This document shows positions 54,027 through 64,000 of a stretch of DNA of 64,000 nt, in pieces; position 1 is the first letter of the stretch, and each line of letters starts with the position of its first letter. The stretch lies in contig CM055105.1 in assembly GCA_029204225.1 (NCBI GenBank), forward strand, positions 50,185,048 through 50,249,047. The letters are read 5' to 3'. Below the pieces are notes generated by a model, which worked only from the letters and a program-made list of their open reading frames with translations, did no database searches and was not told the origin of the DNA. The stretch comes from Diphasiastrum complanatum. Its lineage: Eukaryota > Streptophyta > Lycopodiopsida > Lycopodiales > Lycopodiaceae. The position numbers and the translations under genes were made by a program.

Positions 54027-56576
54027 TTGAATGGACTAAGCTTTGAATTTGACAATTTGGTTCAGGTATATGCAATTATGGGTAAGCTACCCATACTTGA
54101 AGAACTCCAAGGCACACTCATGGTCGAGGAATCAAGAAGGAGCCAAATGCAAGAGAGGATGGATAGGCTTTCCATCCAAGGTGGAGATGACCAAGCTCTC
54201 TTCACCAAAGGCAAAGGCAAGTCCAAAGGCAAAGGATCAACATTCAAGAAGTCTACAAAGCTTGAGGATCAAGAAGGACCCCCAAAGGCATCTCCATCAA
54301 CCACCAAAGTCAAGAAGGACAAATCAAAGGTGAAGTGCTACTATTGTAGCAAGATGGGGCATTATGCCTCGGAATGCTTCAAGAGGAAGCAAGATCAAAG
54401 CCAAGCCAACATGAGCAAAGAGGAGGAGGAGGAGAGTTCACATGAGGACTCTCTCATGATGTCCATATTTTTTTCAACAAGCTTCAAAGGAGAAGATCCT
54501 TGGTGGATTGACTCGGGTGCTAGTTCACACATGACTAGTAAAAGGGAGTTTTTCTCTTCTCTCTTATCTTATGATGGACCTATAAAGTCTATCTATACAG
54601 CAAATGATGAAGCTTGTAAGATTGAAGGAGTTGGTAGCATTCCCCTTTGCTTAGGATCTTCCAAAAAGATCAACATAGAAGGTGTTTTGTACATTCCTAC
54701 AATAACAAAGAATCTACTAAGTGTTGGCCAAATGGTAGACAATGGTTTCAATGTTGACTTTGCTTCAAATGAATGTTTCATCAAGAAGAAGGGTAAGATA
54801 GTGGCTAAGGGCACTAGACTTGGCAAACTTTATAAGTTGGATGCATTTGTGGATACTAATGTTGTCATGTTGGCCGAGAAGAGCAAGATATCTACTTTTA
54901 CTTTATGGCACAAAAGACTTGGACATGTCAACTCGGGTTCCATGGAGGCTATGATCAAGGAGGAGTATGCTTTAGGCCTACCAAGGTCTATTGGGAAGGA
55001 AGACAAGGTTTGTGAAGCTTGTGCCTTATCCAAGGCACATAAGAAGGTGTTTCCTAACTCCATCACAAAGTCATCTCATCCTCTTGAACTCATACACTCG
55101 GATGTGCACATTGCTAGCACCAAATCTAATGGAGGTTCATCCATGTTTTTAACCTTCATTGATGACTACTCAAGATATTGTTGGGTGTTCTTACTTTCCT
55201 TCAAGTCTCAAGTATTTGATACTTTTGTAAAGTTCAAGTTGTTTGTGGAAAAGCATCATAATCATAGCATCAAGATTCTTAGAAGTGACAATGGTGGAGA
55301 ATTCATTTCCAATGAGTTCAAGGCCTTTTGTGAGGAGGAAGGGATCAAGAAAGAGACTTCTTGTCCTTACACTCCTCAACAAAATGGAGTTGCTGAAAGA
55401 AGGAATAGAACATTATGTGAATGTTCTAAGGCTTTAAGATTAGATGCTTGTTTGCCCAAATCCTTTTGGGGTGAGTCTCTTGTATGTGCAAACTACTTGA
55501 TGAATAGGGTGTCTTGCAAAGCAATTGAAGGCAAAACTCCTTATGAGATGTTGTGTGGAAAGAAACCCAATCTTAATCACTTGAAAGTTTTTGGGTGTAT
55601 ATGTTATGTGCATGTGCCATTGGAAACAAGAACCAAGGAGGATCCATCTTCCACAAGAGGGATCATGCTTGGATATGCAAGCTCAAGCAAGGGCTACAGA
55701 GTCTATCTCCCATCCTTGAACAAATTTGTTGTTTCAAGGGATGTCATCTTTGATGAACATCATATGCATATGCTTGAAGAAGGCTCAAGTGCTCCAACAA
55801 TCAAGAAGAAGATGGCCGAGGAGCAAGATCTTGGTTTTGAGGAGGAGCTCATGGAGGAGCAAGCACCAAACCCACCTATCACACCAAGGAGATCTTCAAG
55901 GGCAAAAGTGGAGCCATCAAGGCTCACATATCAAGGCAAAGGACAGCAAGTTGAGGGTATCTCATCCACTTCTTATGCTTTATCTAGTTTTGAAGAACCG
56001 TCTAATGTTGAAGATGCATTGAACTCCAAAGAATGGTATAAAGCTATGTTGGATGAGTATGATGCCTTGATTGAGAATGAAACTTGGTTGCTTGTTGAGA
56101 GACCTCAAAGGAATGCAATAGGATGCAAGTGGGTCTTCAAGCTTAAGTTGAATGCAAATGGGAGTGTTAACAAACATAAAGCAAGATTAGTTGCAAAAGG
56201 TTATGCTCAAGAGAGAGGGATAGACTATGAGGAAACTTTTGCACCCGTGGCCAAGATGGTCACAATAAGACTAATCATTGCGCTTGCATCACATTTTGGA
56301 TGGATTCTATGTCAAATGGATGTCTCTAATGCTTTCTTGAATGGTTTTTTTGAAGAGGATATATATATGGAGCAGCCACAAGAGTTCATCAAGCATGGAA
56401 TGGAGAACAAAGTATGCCATCTCCAAAGAAGCATCTATGGCTTGAAGCCTCGAGATCTTGGAATTCAAGACTACATTGCTATCTTATTTCACTTTCTTTT
56501 GTTCAAAGTGAATATGATCCCACTCTTTACATTAAGTTTGATGATGTTGGTATTGTACTTTTACTCATTTATGTAG
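54027..56576 (+). pseudogene. Copia F gag-pol, middle part: zinc knuckle, protease, integrase, RT start
   Basis: The nominal first codon is TTG in mid-gag, so this is a continuation, not a separate gene. In order: the CCHC knuckle CYYCSKMGHYASEC (about 54336-54377), protease WWIDSGASSHMTS (about 54500-54540, catalytic Asp intact), the integrase zinc site LWHKRLGHVNS ... VCEACALSKAH, the catalytic residues in LIHSDVHIA, LRSDNGGEF and YTPQQNGVAERRNR, and RT CKWVFKLKLN through QMDVSNAFLNG. It ends in a shifted frame after SIYGLKPRD at a 4-base deletion (about 56447). Confidence 0.9.
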
Positions 56577-57535
56577 ATGACATCATCATTAGTGGAAATA
56601 GTGTTGATGGTATTGAAAAAATCAAGATAGATCTATCCTTAGAGTTCAAGATGGTAGATCTAGGGTGTCTTCACTTCATCTTAGGCATAGAAGTACTTAG
56701 AGTGTCTGATTTTATCTTTATAAGTCAAGTAAACTATGCTCAAAGTCTTTTGAAGAAGTTTAAGATGGAAGTATGCAAAAGTGTTGACACACCAATGGAG
56801 CAAGATGTAAAAGTGCCAAATGAAGATGATGAAAGATCCTTCATGGACATCACTTTGTTTAGGCAACTTATAGGTTCCTTAATGTGGATCACTATAACTA
56901 GACCAGATCTTAGCTTTAGTGTATGTAGGTTGAGCCAATCCATGCAAAAGCCATTGAATATCCATTGGAAAAAGGCTAAGAGGATTCTAAGATACATCTC
57001 GGGTACATTGGATTTTGGGATTCTATATAGAGGAGATATGATTAACCTTCATGCATTTAGTGATTCAGATTTTGCAGGGGACAAGAGGGATAGGAAATCA
57101 ACAAGTTCCTATTCAACTTTCATAGGAGAAGGTGTGGTTTCATGGCTTTCAAAAAAGCAAGAAACTATATCTCTATCTTCAACCGAGGCCGAGTACAAAG
57201 CTTTGACAACCACTACAAAGGAGGTACTTTGGATCAAGAGATTATTGGTGGAACTAAAGATCATGGATTCAGAGGAGGCACCAATCATCTACAATGACAA
57301 TATATCAGCCCAACACCTTGCATCTAACCCAATCTTCCATGCAAGATCTAAGCACATTGAGATATGCCATCACTTTGTGAGAGAAATGGTGCAAGCCAAG
57401 GAGATTGCTTTGGAGCATGTTCCAAGCAATGAATGTGTAGCTGATCTACTTACTAAACCACTTCAAAAGACACCTTTTATGAAGTTCAGATCATCACTTG
57501 GAGTGATTAGTAAAGCAATGATTGAACCAAGCTAG
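56447..57535 (+). pseudogene. Copia F pol, 3' part: reverse transcriptase end and RNase H
   Basis: After the deletion the frame continues with SRSWNSRLHCYLISL, the RT active site LLIYVDDIIISG (about 56565-56600), FILGIEVLR, RQLIGSLMWITITRPDLSFS, and RNase H with FSDSDFAGDKRDRKSTSS, ISLSSTEAEYKAL, IYNDNISAQHLA and HARSKHIEICHHF. It ends ADLLTKPLQKTPF ... EPS at TAG 57533-57535, immediately before the polypurine tract. Confidence 0.9.
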
Positions 57536-57549
57536 ATAGTGAGGAGGAG
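57536..57549 (+). promoter_or_regulatory. Polypurine tract of copia F
   Basis: AGTGAGGAGGAG immediately before the TGTTAAAA of the 3' LTR; primes plus-strand synthesis. Confidence 0.85.
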
Positions 57550-58221
57550 TGTTAAAAATTCACAATTCTAGCTTGACTAGTTTTGGTCATATGACTTGTA
57601 AATAGTTAGATGGTCATGATGTGGCTTGTCACACGTGCCAAATAGCATAGGATTCCATTCATAAGGATGTTCTCAAGTAGACATAAGTGTTAGAACCTTT
57701 GGAATGAGTCCAAATTATGCTTAGATACAAGGGAGAAAAAATAGGAGCTATTTTTGGTAGTTTTTGCATTGTTGAGGGATCTCCAAGATTCCAACCCTAA
57801 CTTGGTAGGGATGAAAGATCCACCAAAATTAGCATTAGGGATAGGTTTAGGGCTACTCAAAACCGTGATGGATCATGTATATATAGGTGATGATATCTCA
57901 CCAAAATCAATCAATCAATTTCATGTTTTTTCTCTCATAATGGTGCAATTGCTCTCTATGTTCATAATTGTTTGAGTACTTGTGATTACTAATGATTATA
58001 GGATTGAATGTAGGTCTGGTGTACAGTACTCAGACTGTGGGAGGCCGTACTTTCACACGTGTGAAGCCTTCTTCAAGGATTTGGGCCATTTAGTGAGGTT
58101 CAAGCATAGATTTTTGATGGATTTTGATGGTTCAACTTGTGCTAATCTTATGAAATCATAATCTATTGTTTCCCTCATCATTTCAAGTGTTTTAGGATCC
58201 TTATTTGCTGTAATTTTCACA
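57550..58221 (+). repeat. 3' LTR of copia F
   Basis: 672 bases, matching the 5' LTR with one mismatch noticed. Followed by CTAGATC of element G. Confidence 0.95.
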
Positions 58222-58960
58222 CTAGATCACTTGTGCCAAGCTTGAGACTACAGGCTTGAGACTAAACCTAGAGCATCACCAGAATCTACTGTCGTGGAGG
58301 TGGTAAACAACAGAAGGACCTGGTGGTATTGTCCTTTGTTGGCGTGGAGCAGGTTCCTGTAATTTCTCTTCTGCAAAGATATCTCCTTCTTCATATCCCT
58401 CAGGCACTGTGGCGTCGAACTGCTTTGGTGATTTGACAGCTTGCCCGACCCAAATTGTGGCTGGTGCCTGAGCTGCTTCAGTTTCTTGTGGCTCTTTGGG
58501 GAAGGTTTCTTCAAAAATAGCTTCAAAATCATGGACAATCTCGAATCCTCTTCCGGGGGATTGGAGTTCAAAGGGCGCAGGCTCTAGGGCATTGCAAAAT
58601 CTTCTGAGGTCCCAAGGAGTCGAAATCATCAAACATGTCCATGAAATACTAGGTATTTGGAAAAATGGCACTCGTGTGTGGGGGGCAAGGCGGCCTGGGC
58701 AGCTGTGATAGGAATGGTAGTCCCAATGGTCACAGATTGTCCTTGAGAGGAAGTAGAGGCAAGGGAAGCATCAAAGGCGGGGGGAATAGGTAGTTTAGTG
58801 CGGTTAGTAGCGGGCGGTGGAAGCACAGCTGAAGATGTATGCCTAGTCTTTCGACGTGGCATGGAAGGCAAGTCAGGAATGACGATCTCGCTGCAGTGGA
58901 CGACGATGACTAGTAGAGGCCTAGTGAGACGACTCTGTCGGTGCTTCTTCATAGATAGAT
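58222..58960 (-). pseudogene. Element G, downstream coding region (right of copia F)
   Basis: Minus-strand frames read MPRRKTRHTSSAVLPPPATN then PPAFDASLASTSSQGQSVTI (about 58680-58862), and, in a shifted frame, RFCNALEPAPFELQSPGRGF, FEAIFEETFPKEPQETEAAQ and KSPKQFDATVPEGYEEGDIF (about 58290-58600). Pro/Ser/acidic composition, no recognised domain. With copia F removed it runs into the coiled-coil region at 52088, so both are parts of one former coding region of about 2 kb downstream of the pol remnant. Confidence 0.5.
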
Positions 58961-59113
58961 AGAAATTGGCAACAAACCCACATTTGACTCCTAAAAATGT
59001 TTTTCTTCAATTTTTCTGATTTGATGATATTTCTGACTTTTGCTCATTTTTTTCTCATTTTGTCTTCGTTTTTTCTTATCTTTTTTTTTCCATATTGTCT
59101 TTTCCAAAAGAAA

Positions 59114-59790
59114 TTAACAATTAAGTAGTGAAAACAAGAACAAATAAAAATAAAAAATCATTTGGATCATGCTTGCTGAACTGGCGGAGCAGGTTGCAAA
59201 AACTTGCGTAATTGGCTGCCATTCAACGAAAGTATCAAAACGTTTTCCATCCAAGTGTCCAAGAATTACTACTCCGTAGTTCAAGATTTCCTTCACTTAT
59301 AGCGGGCCTTCATCGGTAAACTTCAATTTTCCCTTGATCAGCTTGGTTTTGTACATCAGTGCTAGATCTCCTTCTTTAAGGTCCTTTTTGTGTAATCGAT
59401 GATCGTGCCATGCTTTCCGGCAGGCTTTCTCTGCTGCCTTAGCAAGAATCGATCATGGAGGCGATGACTTTCGAGAAGATGAAACTGTTCTTTGAAGGTG
59501 AGACTTCCTAGACGGTGATGTCTTGCTAGAACTCTGACTTGAGAAATCTTCGTCAACTTTTCTTTTGCCTTTATCCAGTAAGGGTGGCACATTCTTTGAA
59601 TCAATCTTTTGAGGAGAGTTTTTCCATTTTAGGACCGTATTATAATGTTGCTTGGCTTGTTTCTTCGTCATTGAACCTGTGATCTTGTCTTCCTTCAATA
59701 TAACTGCTTTTAGTGGTTTTATTGTTGGTTCATTAGGACTATTACGCACTCCAAATATGGTCGGATCCATATGATCTTAGAATCTGGCTC
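59114..59790 (-). pseudogene. Element G: gypsy-type integrase C-terminus and preceding pol remnant
   Basis: Minus reading about 59450-59180: ACRKAWHDHRLHKKDLKEGD, LALMYKTKLIKGKLKFTDEG, VKEILNYGVVILGHLDGKRF, then VEWQPITQVF. This is the C-terminal integrase region of Ty3/gypsy elements (the FKEGDLVLMY...KF.DEGPY pattern). A TAA replaces one codon near 59298. To its right (59453-59770) a Lys/Ser-rich frame (MTKKQAKQHYNTVLKWKNSP, KGKRKVDEDFSSQSSSKTSP) joins directly, so the rest of pol is deleted. Confidence 0.65.
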
Positions 59791-62405
59791 ATCAATAAGT
59801 TCTGCATTGTCATCATAAGACAAGGAATGACTCACAAGAATGAGTTCATCTTTACATCAGATCTAGGTATAGGCTCCGTTGTTATCCAAGCTACATCAAT
59901 GGAAATGTGATCGGTGTATCTAAAGTTTGATCAATAATGAAATCTAGCTCAAATCTGATTGATTATTCTTGTTTGACACATTGAAGGATTATAAAACGAC
60001 CCCCCAAATAGGCTATCAATCTAGGGGAATTCTAATGGAAGTCGGTCTATGCCACAATGAGTCAAAAATACAGCGTTCATGACCACCGGCACTTCCAATG
60101 GCAATCAACAGACAAATTTCTAACGGTCAACAGGCAATTTTCAGATATAGCCTAGAGAACTTTGAAATGAACAAGAGGTCACGCGTGTAAGCTCTGGCTT
60201 TTGAGATACTGATGAGACTACAAGCATGACTCGTATATAAGCTGAAATCACTTAACGAATGAGGTTAAAAATAGGTTTAGATTTTGATAAACGCCTAAGT
60301 CTTCATCTCACCCATTTGCATAGGCTTCAGGAATGTTTGTTACTAATGGTAGTATGGTTTGTAATGAGAGCCATAAAGATACTATAGAGTTTCACAATTT
60401 TGGAATCATAGAAATCCCCAAAGCTAAGAACTGCAAACTTCTGTCTAGCACCGTAGGGCCAAATTTCGATAAGCCACCAATTCGGACATCGATGGGTAGG
60501 CAAGAAAGGGTTGCCAGTGGAAAATGAAACTCCGGTAAAAATAGATAGGAGTTTGGAATAGACCACAAGATAGCCTGCGATAGGTAGGTAATAAGATGGC
60601 ACAGCCCATAGAGCGGCCTTAAGGCAGGGATTCGCCCGCAAGCATGAAATGGGATGCAAAATAGGTTCTAAACAAACTCGCAGACAGGGATTGATCGTGG
60701 TTAGGCAGCATAGAATGATCATGGGGATAGTGTGAGATGGCCGCACAGGTAGGGAATTGGCCGTAGTAGATCCGGCAGGTAAGCAAGAGAAGGGGTCTCA
60801 ATAACTCCCAAAATGTAGTAGGAGCCACAGGTGAGCAACAGATCAGGAAAAATTGGCAAAATCGCAGGTAGGTAAGGATAAAGGGTAAGAGTTTGTATGA
60901 GAGGCCACGTTCTTCAACTAGGACTCGGGCCAAGAAAGAAAGAGTTAGCCGCAGGGTTATGTATCAGCAAAAGACCCAGTCACATCAGGTATGCACATTC
61001 CCAAATAATTCCATGCAGAAGGCATGAATTCACAATAAGCAAATCGCCTCGTGGGCTTCACAAAGACACAGGGCCACAACGTGATCAAAAAGTCTTTTCA
61101 GTCTTTAGATTGGGTCCAACGGGCCTTCACAGGTTGTTCATGCAGATTGTACATTCTCAAAGCACCATCGTCCACTCCTTCACACTAACTTCAATCTTAG
61201 ATCCAGTTCACAGAATCTGTCGTTGCAGAAGCATTGGTAAATCAGACCTTCAGAAGGAGTTCGCGTATGGAGCAATTTGCTCATGGCGTAGGGCTTCCAC
61301 GATGCTCAGAACCATGATTTTGGTCTGCAACCTATCTTTTGTCATCGCCTTCTATTCACACACAGCAAGCAGCACCTGAGCGTGGATAGAATCAGGCTTC
61401 AGGACAGCCAAAACAGTGTCTGCCAGCAACCTTCATAATCGAATTTCTGAGGCTTGAGGATCTGCATCGCTCCTCTCTAGGTAGGAAGTATTGTCAGCTT
61501 TATAATGGCTTGCAACTAGCATCTTTCTTCACGCATCGCTTACATCTGCACCAAGCTCCAACGGACTTCTGGTCTAGAATAAACGAGTCGTCAGCTTCCA
61601 GTGCATTGAGGGTAGGGAAACATTTCATGTGGTAGCGCCAATCAAGAGGTTTGTTGTGTTCCACACAGACAGATCTAATAAAACCTAAGTTTTCTTTCAT
61701 CCGCTCAACACTTCTGACTCAAGGAAAGCAGACTTCCTTTCAGAACGAAAGCTCAGGAGTCCGACTTTGATCATTTGAAGTGTGCATCTGCTCATCACTT
61801 TAAAACCTCCATCAATCAATGCACTGGTCTGCGACTCACCATCCATACTTTCCAAACAAGGAGCAGTAGAAGGCTTATGATTCACTACACACACAAAACA
61901 ACAATATTACTAGCAAGTAGATTGCAAACAAGTTCAATCTTTCAGAATCAAATCTCTGTCCCTTCAATGAGACAACAAAACTTCCAACAATTTTGCAAGC
62001 CTGCAACCAAGATTAGAAGGCTTCCAAATCCTCACAGCCTGCAACAAAGTGTTATAGGCACCAAGGGCATAAAATCACAATCACAAACAATGATCCAAGA
62101 ATAAACACAATGCTAAAGACTAAGAAACAGATCAATAATAATGAAATAGTAAAACCATTGACAGAAGTAGAAATGGGAGGCACTAAGCAGGGATCAAACA
62201 GCCTTGCTTCTTCTCATTTCGTCTTTCCTCCTCCACAAACTCTTTCTATGCACAAGTTTATCTTCTCTCACTCTCTCTCTCCAAGAAGATGAATGATGTT
62301 ACATAGAGGCTGGCCCTCTCTAATGCTACGGAAGGCTGGGACCCAAAGAGGTGCACCTCTTCATGAATGGGCACCAATAGGGGCTTTTTGCAGTTGGGCC
62401 CAAAC
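59791..62405. other. Long non-coding stretch within or beside element G
   Basis: No coding region is recognised over 2.6 kb. The sequence has many stops, a TATA-like GTATATAAG near 60232 and a CT-repeat patch near 62265-62282. It could be an LTR or untranslated region of element G or another insertion, but I found no matching second copy in the window to prove it. Confidence 0.35.
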
Positions 62406-64000
62406 TTAAGGGCAGAGCCCCAAATTTGGTTGCTTAATTAGAAAATTGCATGTGTTGTATCGGCCAGGTGATATTTTTTTGTTCACTTTTTCAAGCTGCT
62501 TCGACATGAGTACTTTATTAGATTCTTCAAATACAGCACAAAAAAATGGCTCTTGATGGACTTTGGATTCAGCTTGAGTTGACTTTTGTGCTAATACTTC
62601 TTTTTCTTTTGGCACCAACTTTAGAAACTCTCCCAACAGAATATTGATCTTACTAGACAAAATATTCATGAGCAGTTCTGTTTGCGGCACTTTCGGTTCA
62701 GTCATCTTGAAGGGTTCTTCATGATGATGCAACTGAGCATTCATATCTGTACGTGAATTATTTGGTGGTTGCACTGGTGAAGAATGAACTTCGGTTGTTG
62801 CCCTAGCAGCTTCAAGATCCTCTTCTTCTTGCAAATGTTTAATCCACTGTCTCATATCCTAATATCTTCTTTGTTCTGCATGAACATTTGGATATACTCC
62901 AGATGATGTTGGTATATCAGTTAATGGTATAGAATCAGCAGGTGCTAGATCTGCTACAGGTTCTTCTTGCTTCTGTGCTCTGGTAACTACCATCAAGGGT
63001 ACACTTGGTTCATTCTGAGCTACTGGTGTTTGCTTGATTGTTATCAAATTTACAGGAGCTGCAGTCGGTGGTGGCTTTGGTCTTGCTGGGCATTCCTTGT
63101 AGCAATGTCCATAACCATAGTCATGACAGAATGGTACAAATTTGTCTTTGTTTGGACATTTTGCAACTCTGTGATTTTCTCCACATGCAAAGCATCCAAG
63201 TGATGCTCTGGTCCAGTTTCTAGATGCTTGTTGTTGCGCGGCAACATAAATAGCATATTGTTTTGAAGATCCACCTTCATGATTATTACTATAGCTCCAT
63301 TGCTCGGCACTTCTGTAAGGTTCTGGTTCCATCAAATTGGCAAGAAGAGCAGATTGCCAATTGGTGGGACATGTAAGGCTAATCGTTTCAGGTATCCAAG
63401 AGTAGATTGACGAGGTCTAGCTACTAGATTTCCTCCATAAAGTGGTTCTCGATATCGTATCTAGGCATATCGTTGCTGAATTATCCGAGGATTGAAGTTG
63501 CAAAAAGCAGTTTCATGATCAGGCGAATTACACAAGTGGCATATACTGATTTCCATTTGTTTTGTCAATTGAGGACACTCATTCATTGTGTGATTCCCCG
63601 TACAAATGGAACACCAGACATTTTTCCTGGTAGAAAAAGTCTTGACAAACTTCTCTGGTTCCTTGTTCGCTTGGCCATGGAAATTCCAAGGCTTTGATCT
63701 TCTCATCAAATTGCAACTGCAACTTTTCCATCTGTTTCTGTTGGTTTGTTCCCCAGTTTCTCAAACTCGTTGAGCATCATCTTTACAGTAGTGTTGACAT
63801 TCGTTGATGCAAAGTAGTGGATGTCATAGTGGTCTGCCCTGCTGTATAAGGCAATATACTGATATTTGGCTCATCGTCTGAATCTTCATCCTCCTCCCGA
63901 ATTGCATTGTCCATAGCGTTTTGCAAAATTGCACACTCATTATGGCGCTTTAGCTCACGTCTGATCCTTTTAGGTAGACCTGACAAAAATCACATACTCA
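62406..64000 (-). pseudogene. Element G gag with several zinc knuckles, incomplete at the window edge
   Basis: Minus reading from the right edge: LPKRIRRELKRHNECAILQN (about 63960), then CSICTGNHTMNECPQ and CHLCNSPDHETAFC (about 63500-63600), then CFACGENHRVAKCPN followed by CHDYGYGHCYKECP (about 63090-63190), so at least four Cys/His knuckles or knuckle-like motifs. A Pro/Thr-rich linker follows, then a 150-residue frame (62855-62406) with LLMNILSSKINILLGEFLKL. Frames are interrupted by single stops. A gag origin is inferred from the knuckles and from pol remnants on the same strand. The start lies beyond 64000. Confidence 0.6.

Larger units (their letters stand above)
52089..58221 (+). mobile_element. 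Young full-length Ty1/copia element F (6133 bp)
   Basis: Two 672-bp LTRs (52089-52760 and 57550-58221) are identical by eye apart from one base near their ends (GCTGTTATTTT versus GCTGTAATTTT), so insertion is very recent. The target duplication is CTAG (ACTAG if one boundary base is shared). The order is LTR, primer-binding site, gag, zinc knuckle, protease, integrase, reverse transcriptase, RNase H, polypurine tract, LTR. Gag-pol is broken by two small deletions (about 53994 and 56447). It is inserted in element G. Confidence 0.95.

Noticed and set aside
1-64000. CRISPR arrays, bacterial operons, tRNA or rRNA genes
   Set aside because: No regularly spaced identical repeats with unique spacers, no cloverleaf or rRNA sequence recognised; the context is plant nuclear. 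TGGTATCAGAGC sites are retroelement primer sites, not tRNA genes.

Overview
The window is plant nuclear DNA, most likely from a fern. The evidence is two very long, single-exon PLS-class pentatricopeptide repeat (PPR) genes of the organelle RNA-editing type, a spliced plant-type cytosolic glycerol-3-phosphate dehydrogenase gene, and dense nested LTR retrotransposons. Land plant is secure from the gene families. Fern is an inference from the intronless, expanded PPR genes and the large retroelement-filled spacers; the exact taxon cannot be read from the sequence.

Layout. 1-2668: no identifiable gene, one short tandem array. 2669-9212: a roughly 1-kb unit present twice in tandem; the first copy is split by a 4.6-kb hAT-type DNA transposon with 8-bp target duplications and a decayed transposase. 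10172-13260: PPR gene 1, whose E/E+ tail has decayed and which has no upstream in-frame ATG. 15700-16115: a cluster of palindromic motifs. 18288-19345: a hairpin, a copia fragment and a third copy of part of the 1-kb unit. 21435-24107: PPR gene 2, intact with E, E+ and DYW domains. 25806-36959: two joined copia-type elements (A and B, minus strand); A carries a MITE-like insertion and a TR-GAG-type element (LTRs plus gag only). 38769-41835: the NAD-dependent glycerol-3-phosphate dehydrogenase gene in five exons, minus strand. 43460-50755: a mosaic of copia fragments C, D and E and an LTR fragment of the TR-GAG family. 50756-64000: a decayed Ty3/gypsy-like element G (minus strand) with unusual coding sequence downstream of pol, interrupted by a very young copia element F (52089-58221).

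How it works together. Only three host genes can be supported. The two PPR proteins are expected in plastids or mitochondria, where each would recognise a specific RNA; only gene 2 keeps the DYW deaminase needed for C-to-U editing by itself. The dehydrogenase links cytosolic NADH and dihydroxyacetone phosphate to glycerol-3-phosphate. The rest is a layered record of transposition: old decayed elements (G, A, B, D, E), insertions within them (the MITE and TR-GAG in A; F in G) and one recent arrival (F, with LTRs that differ at one base that I could find).
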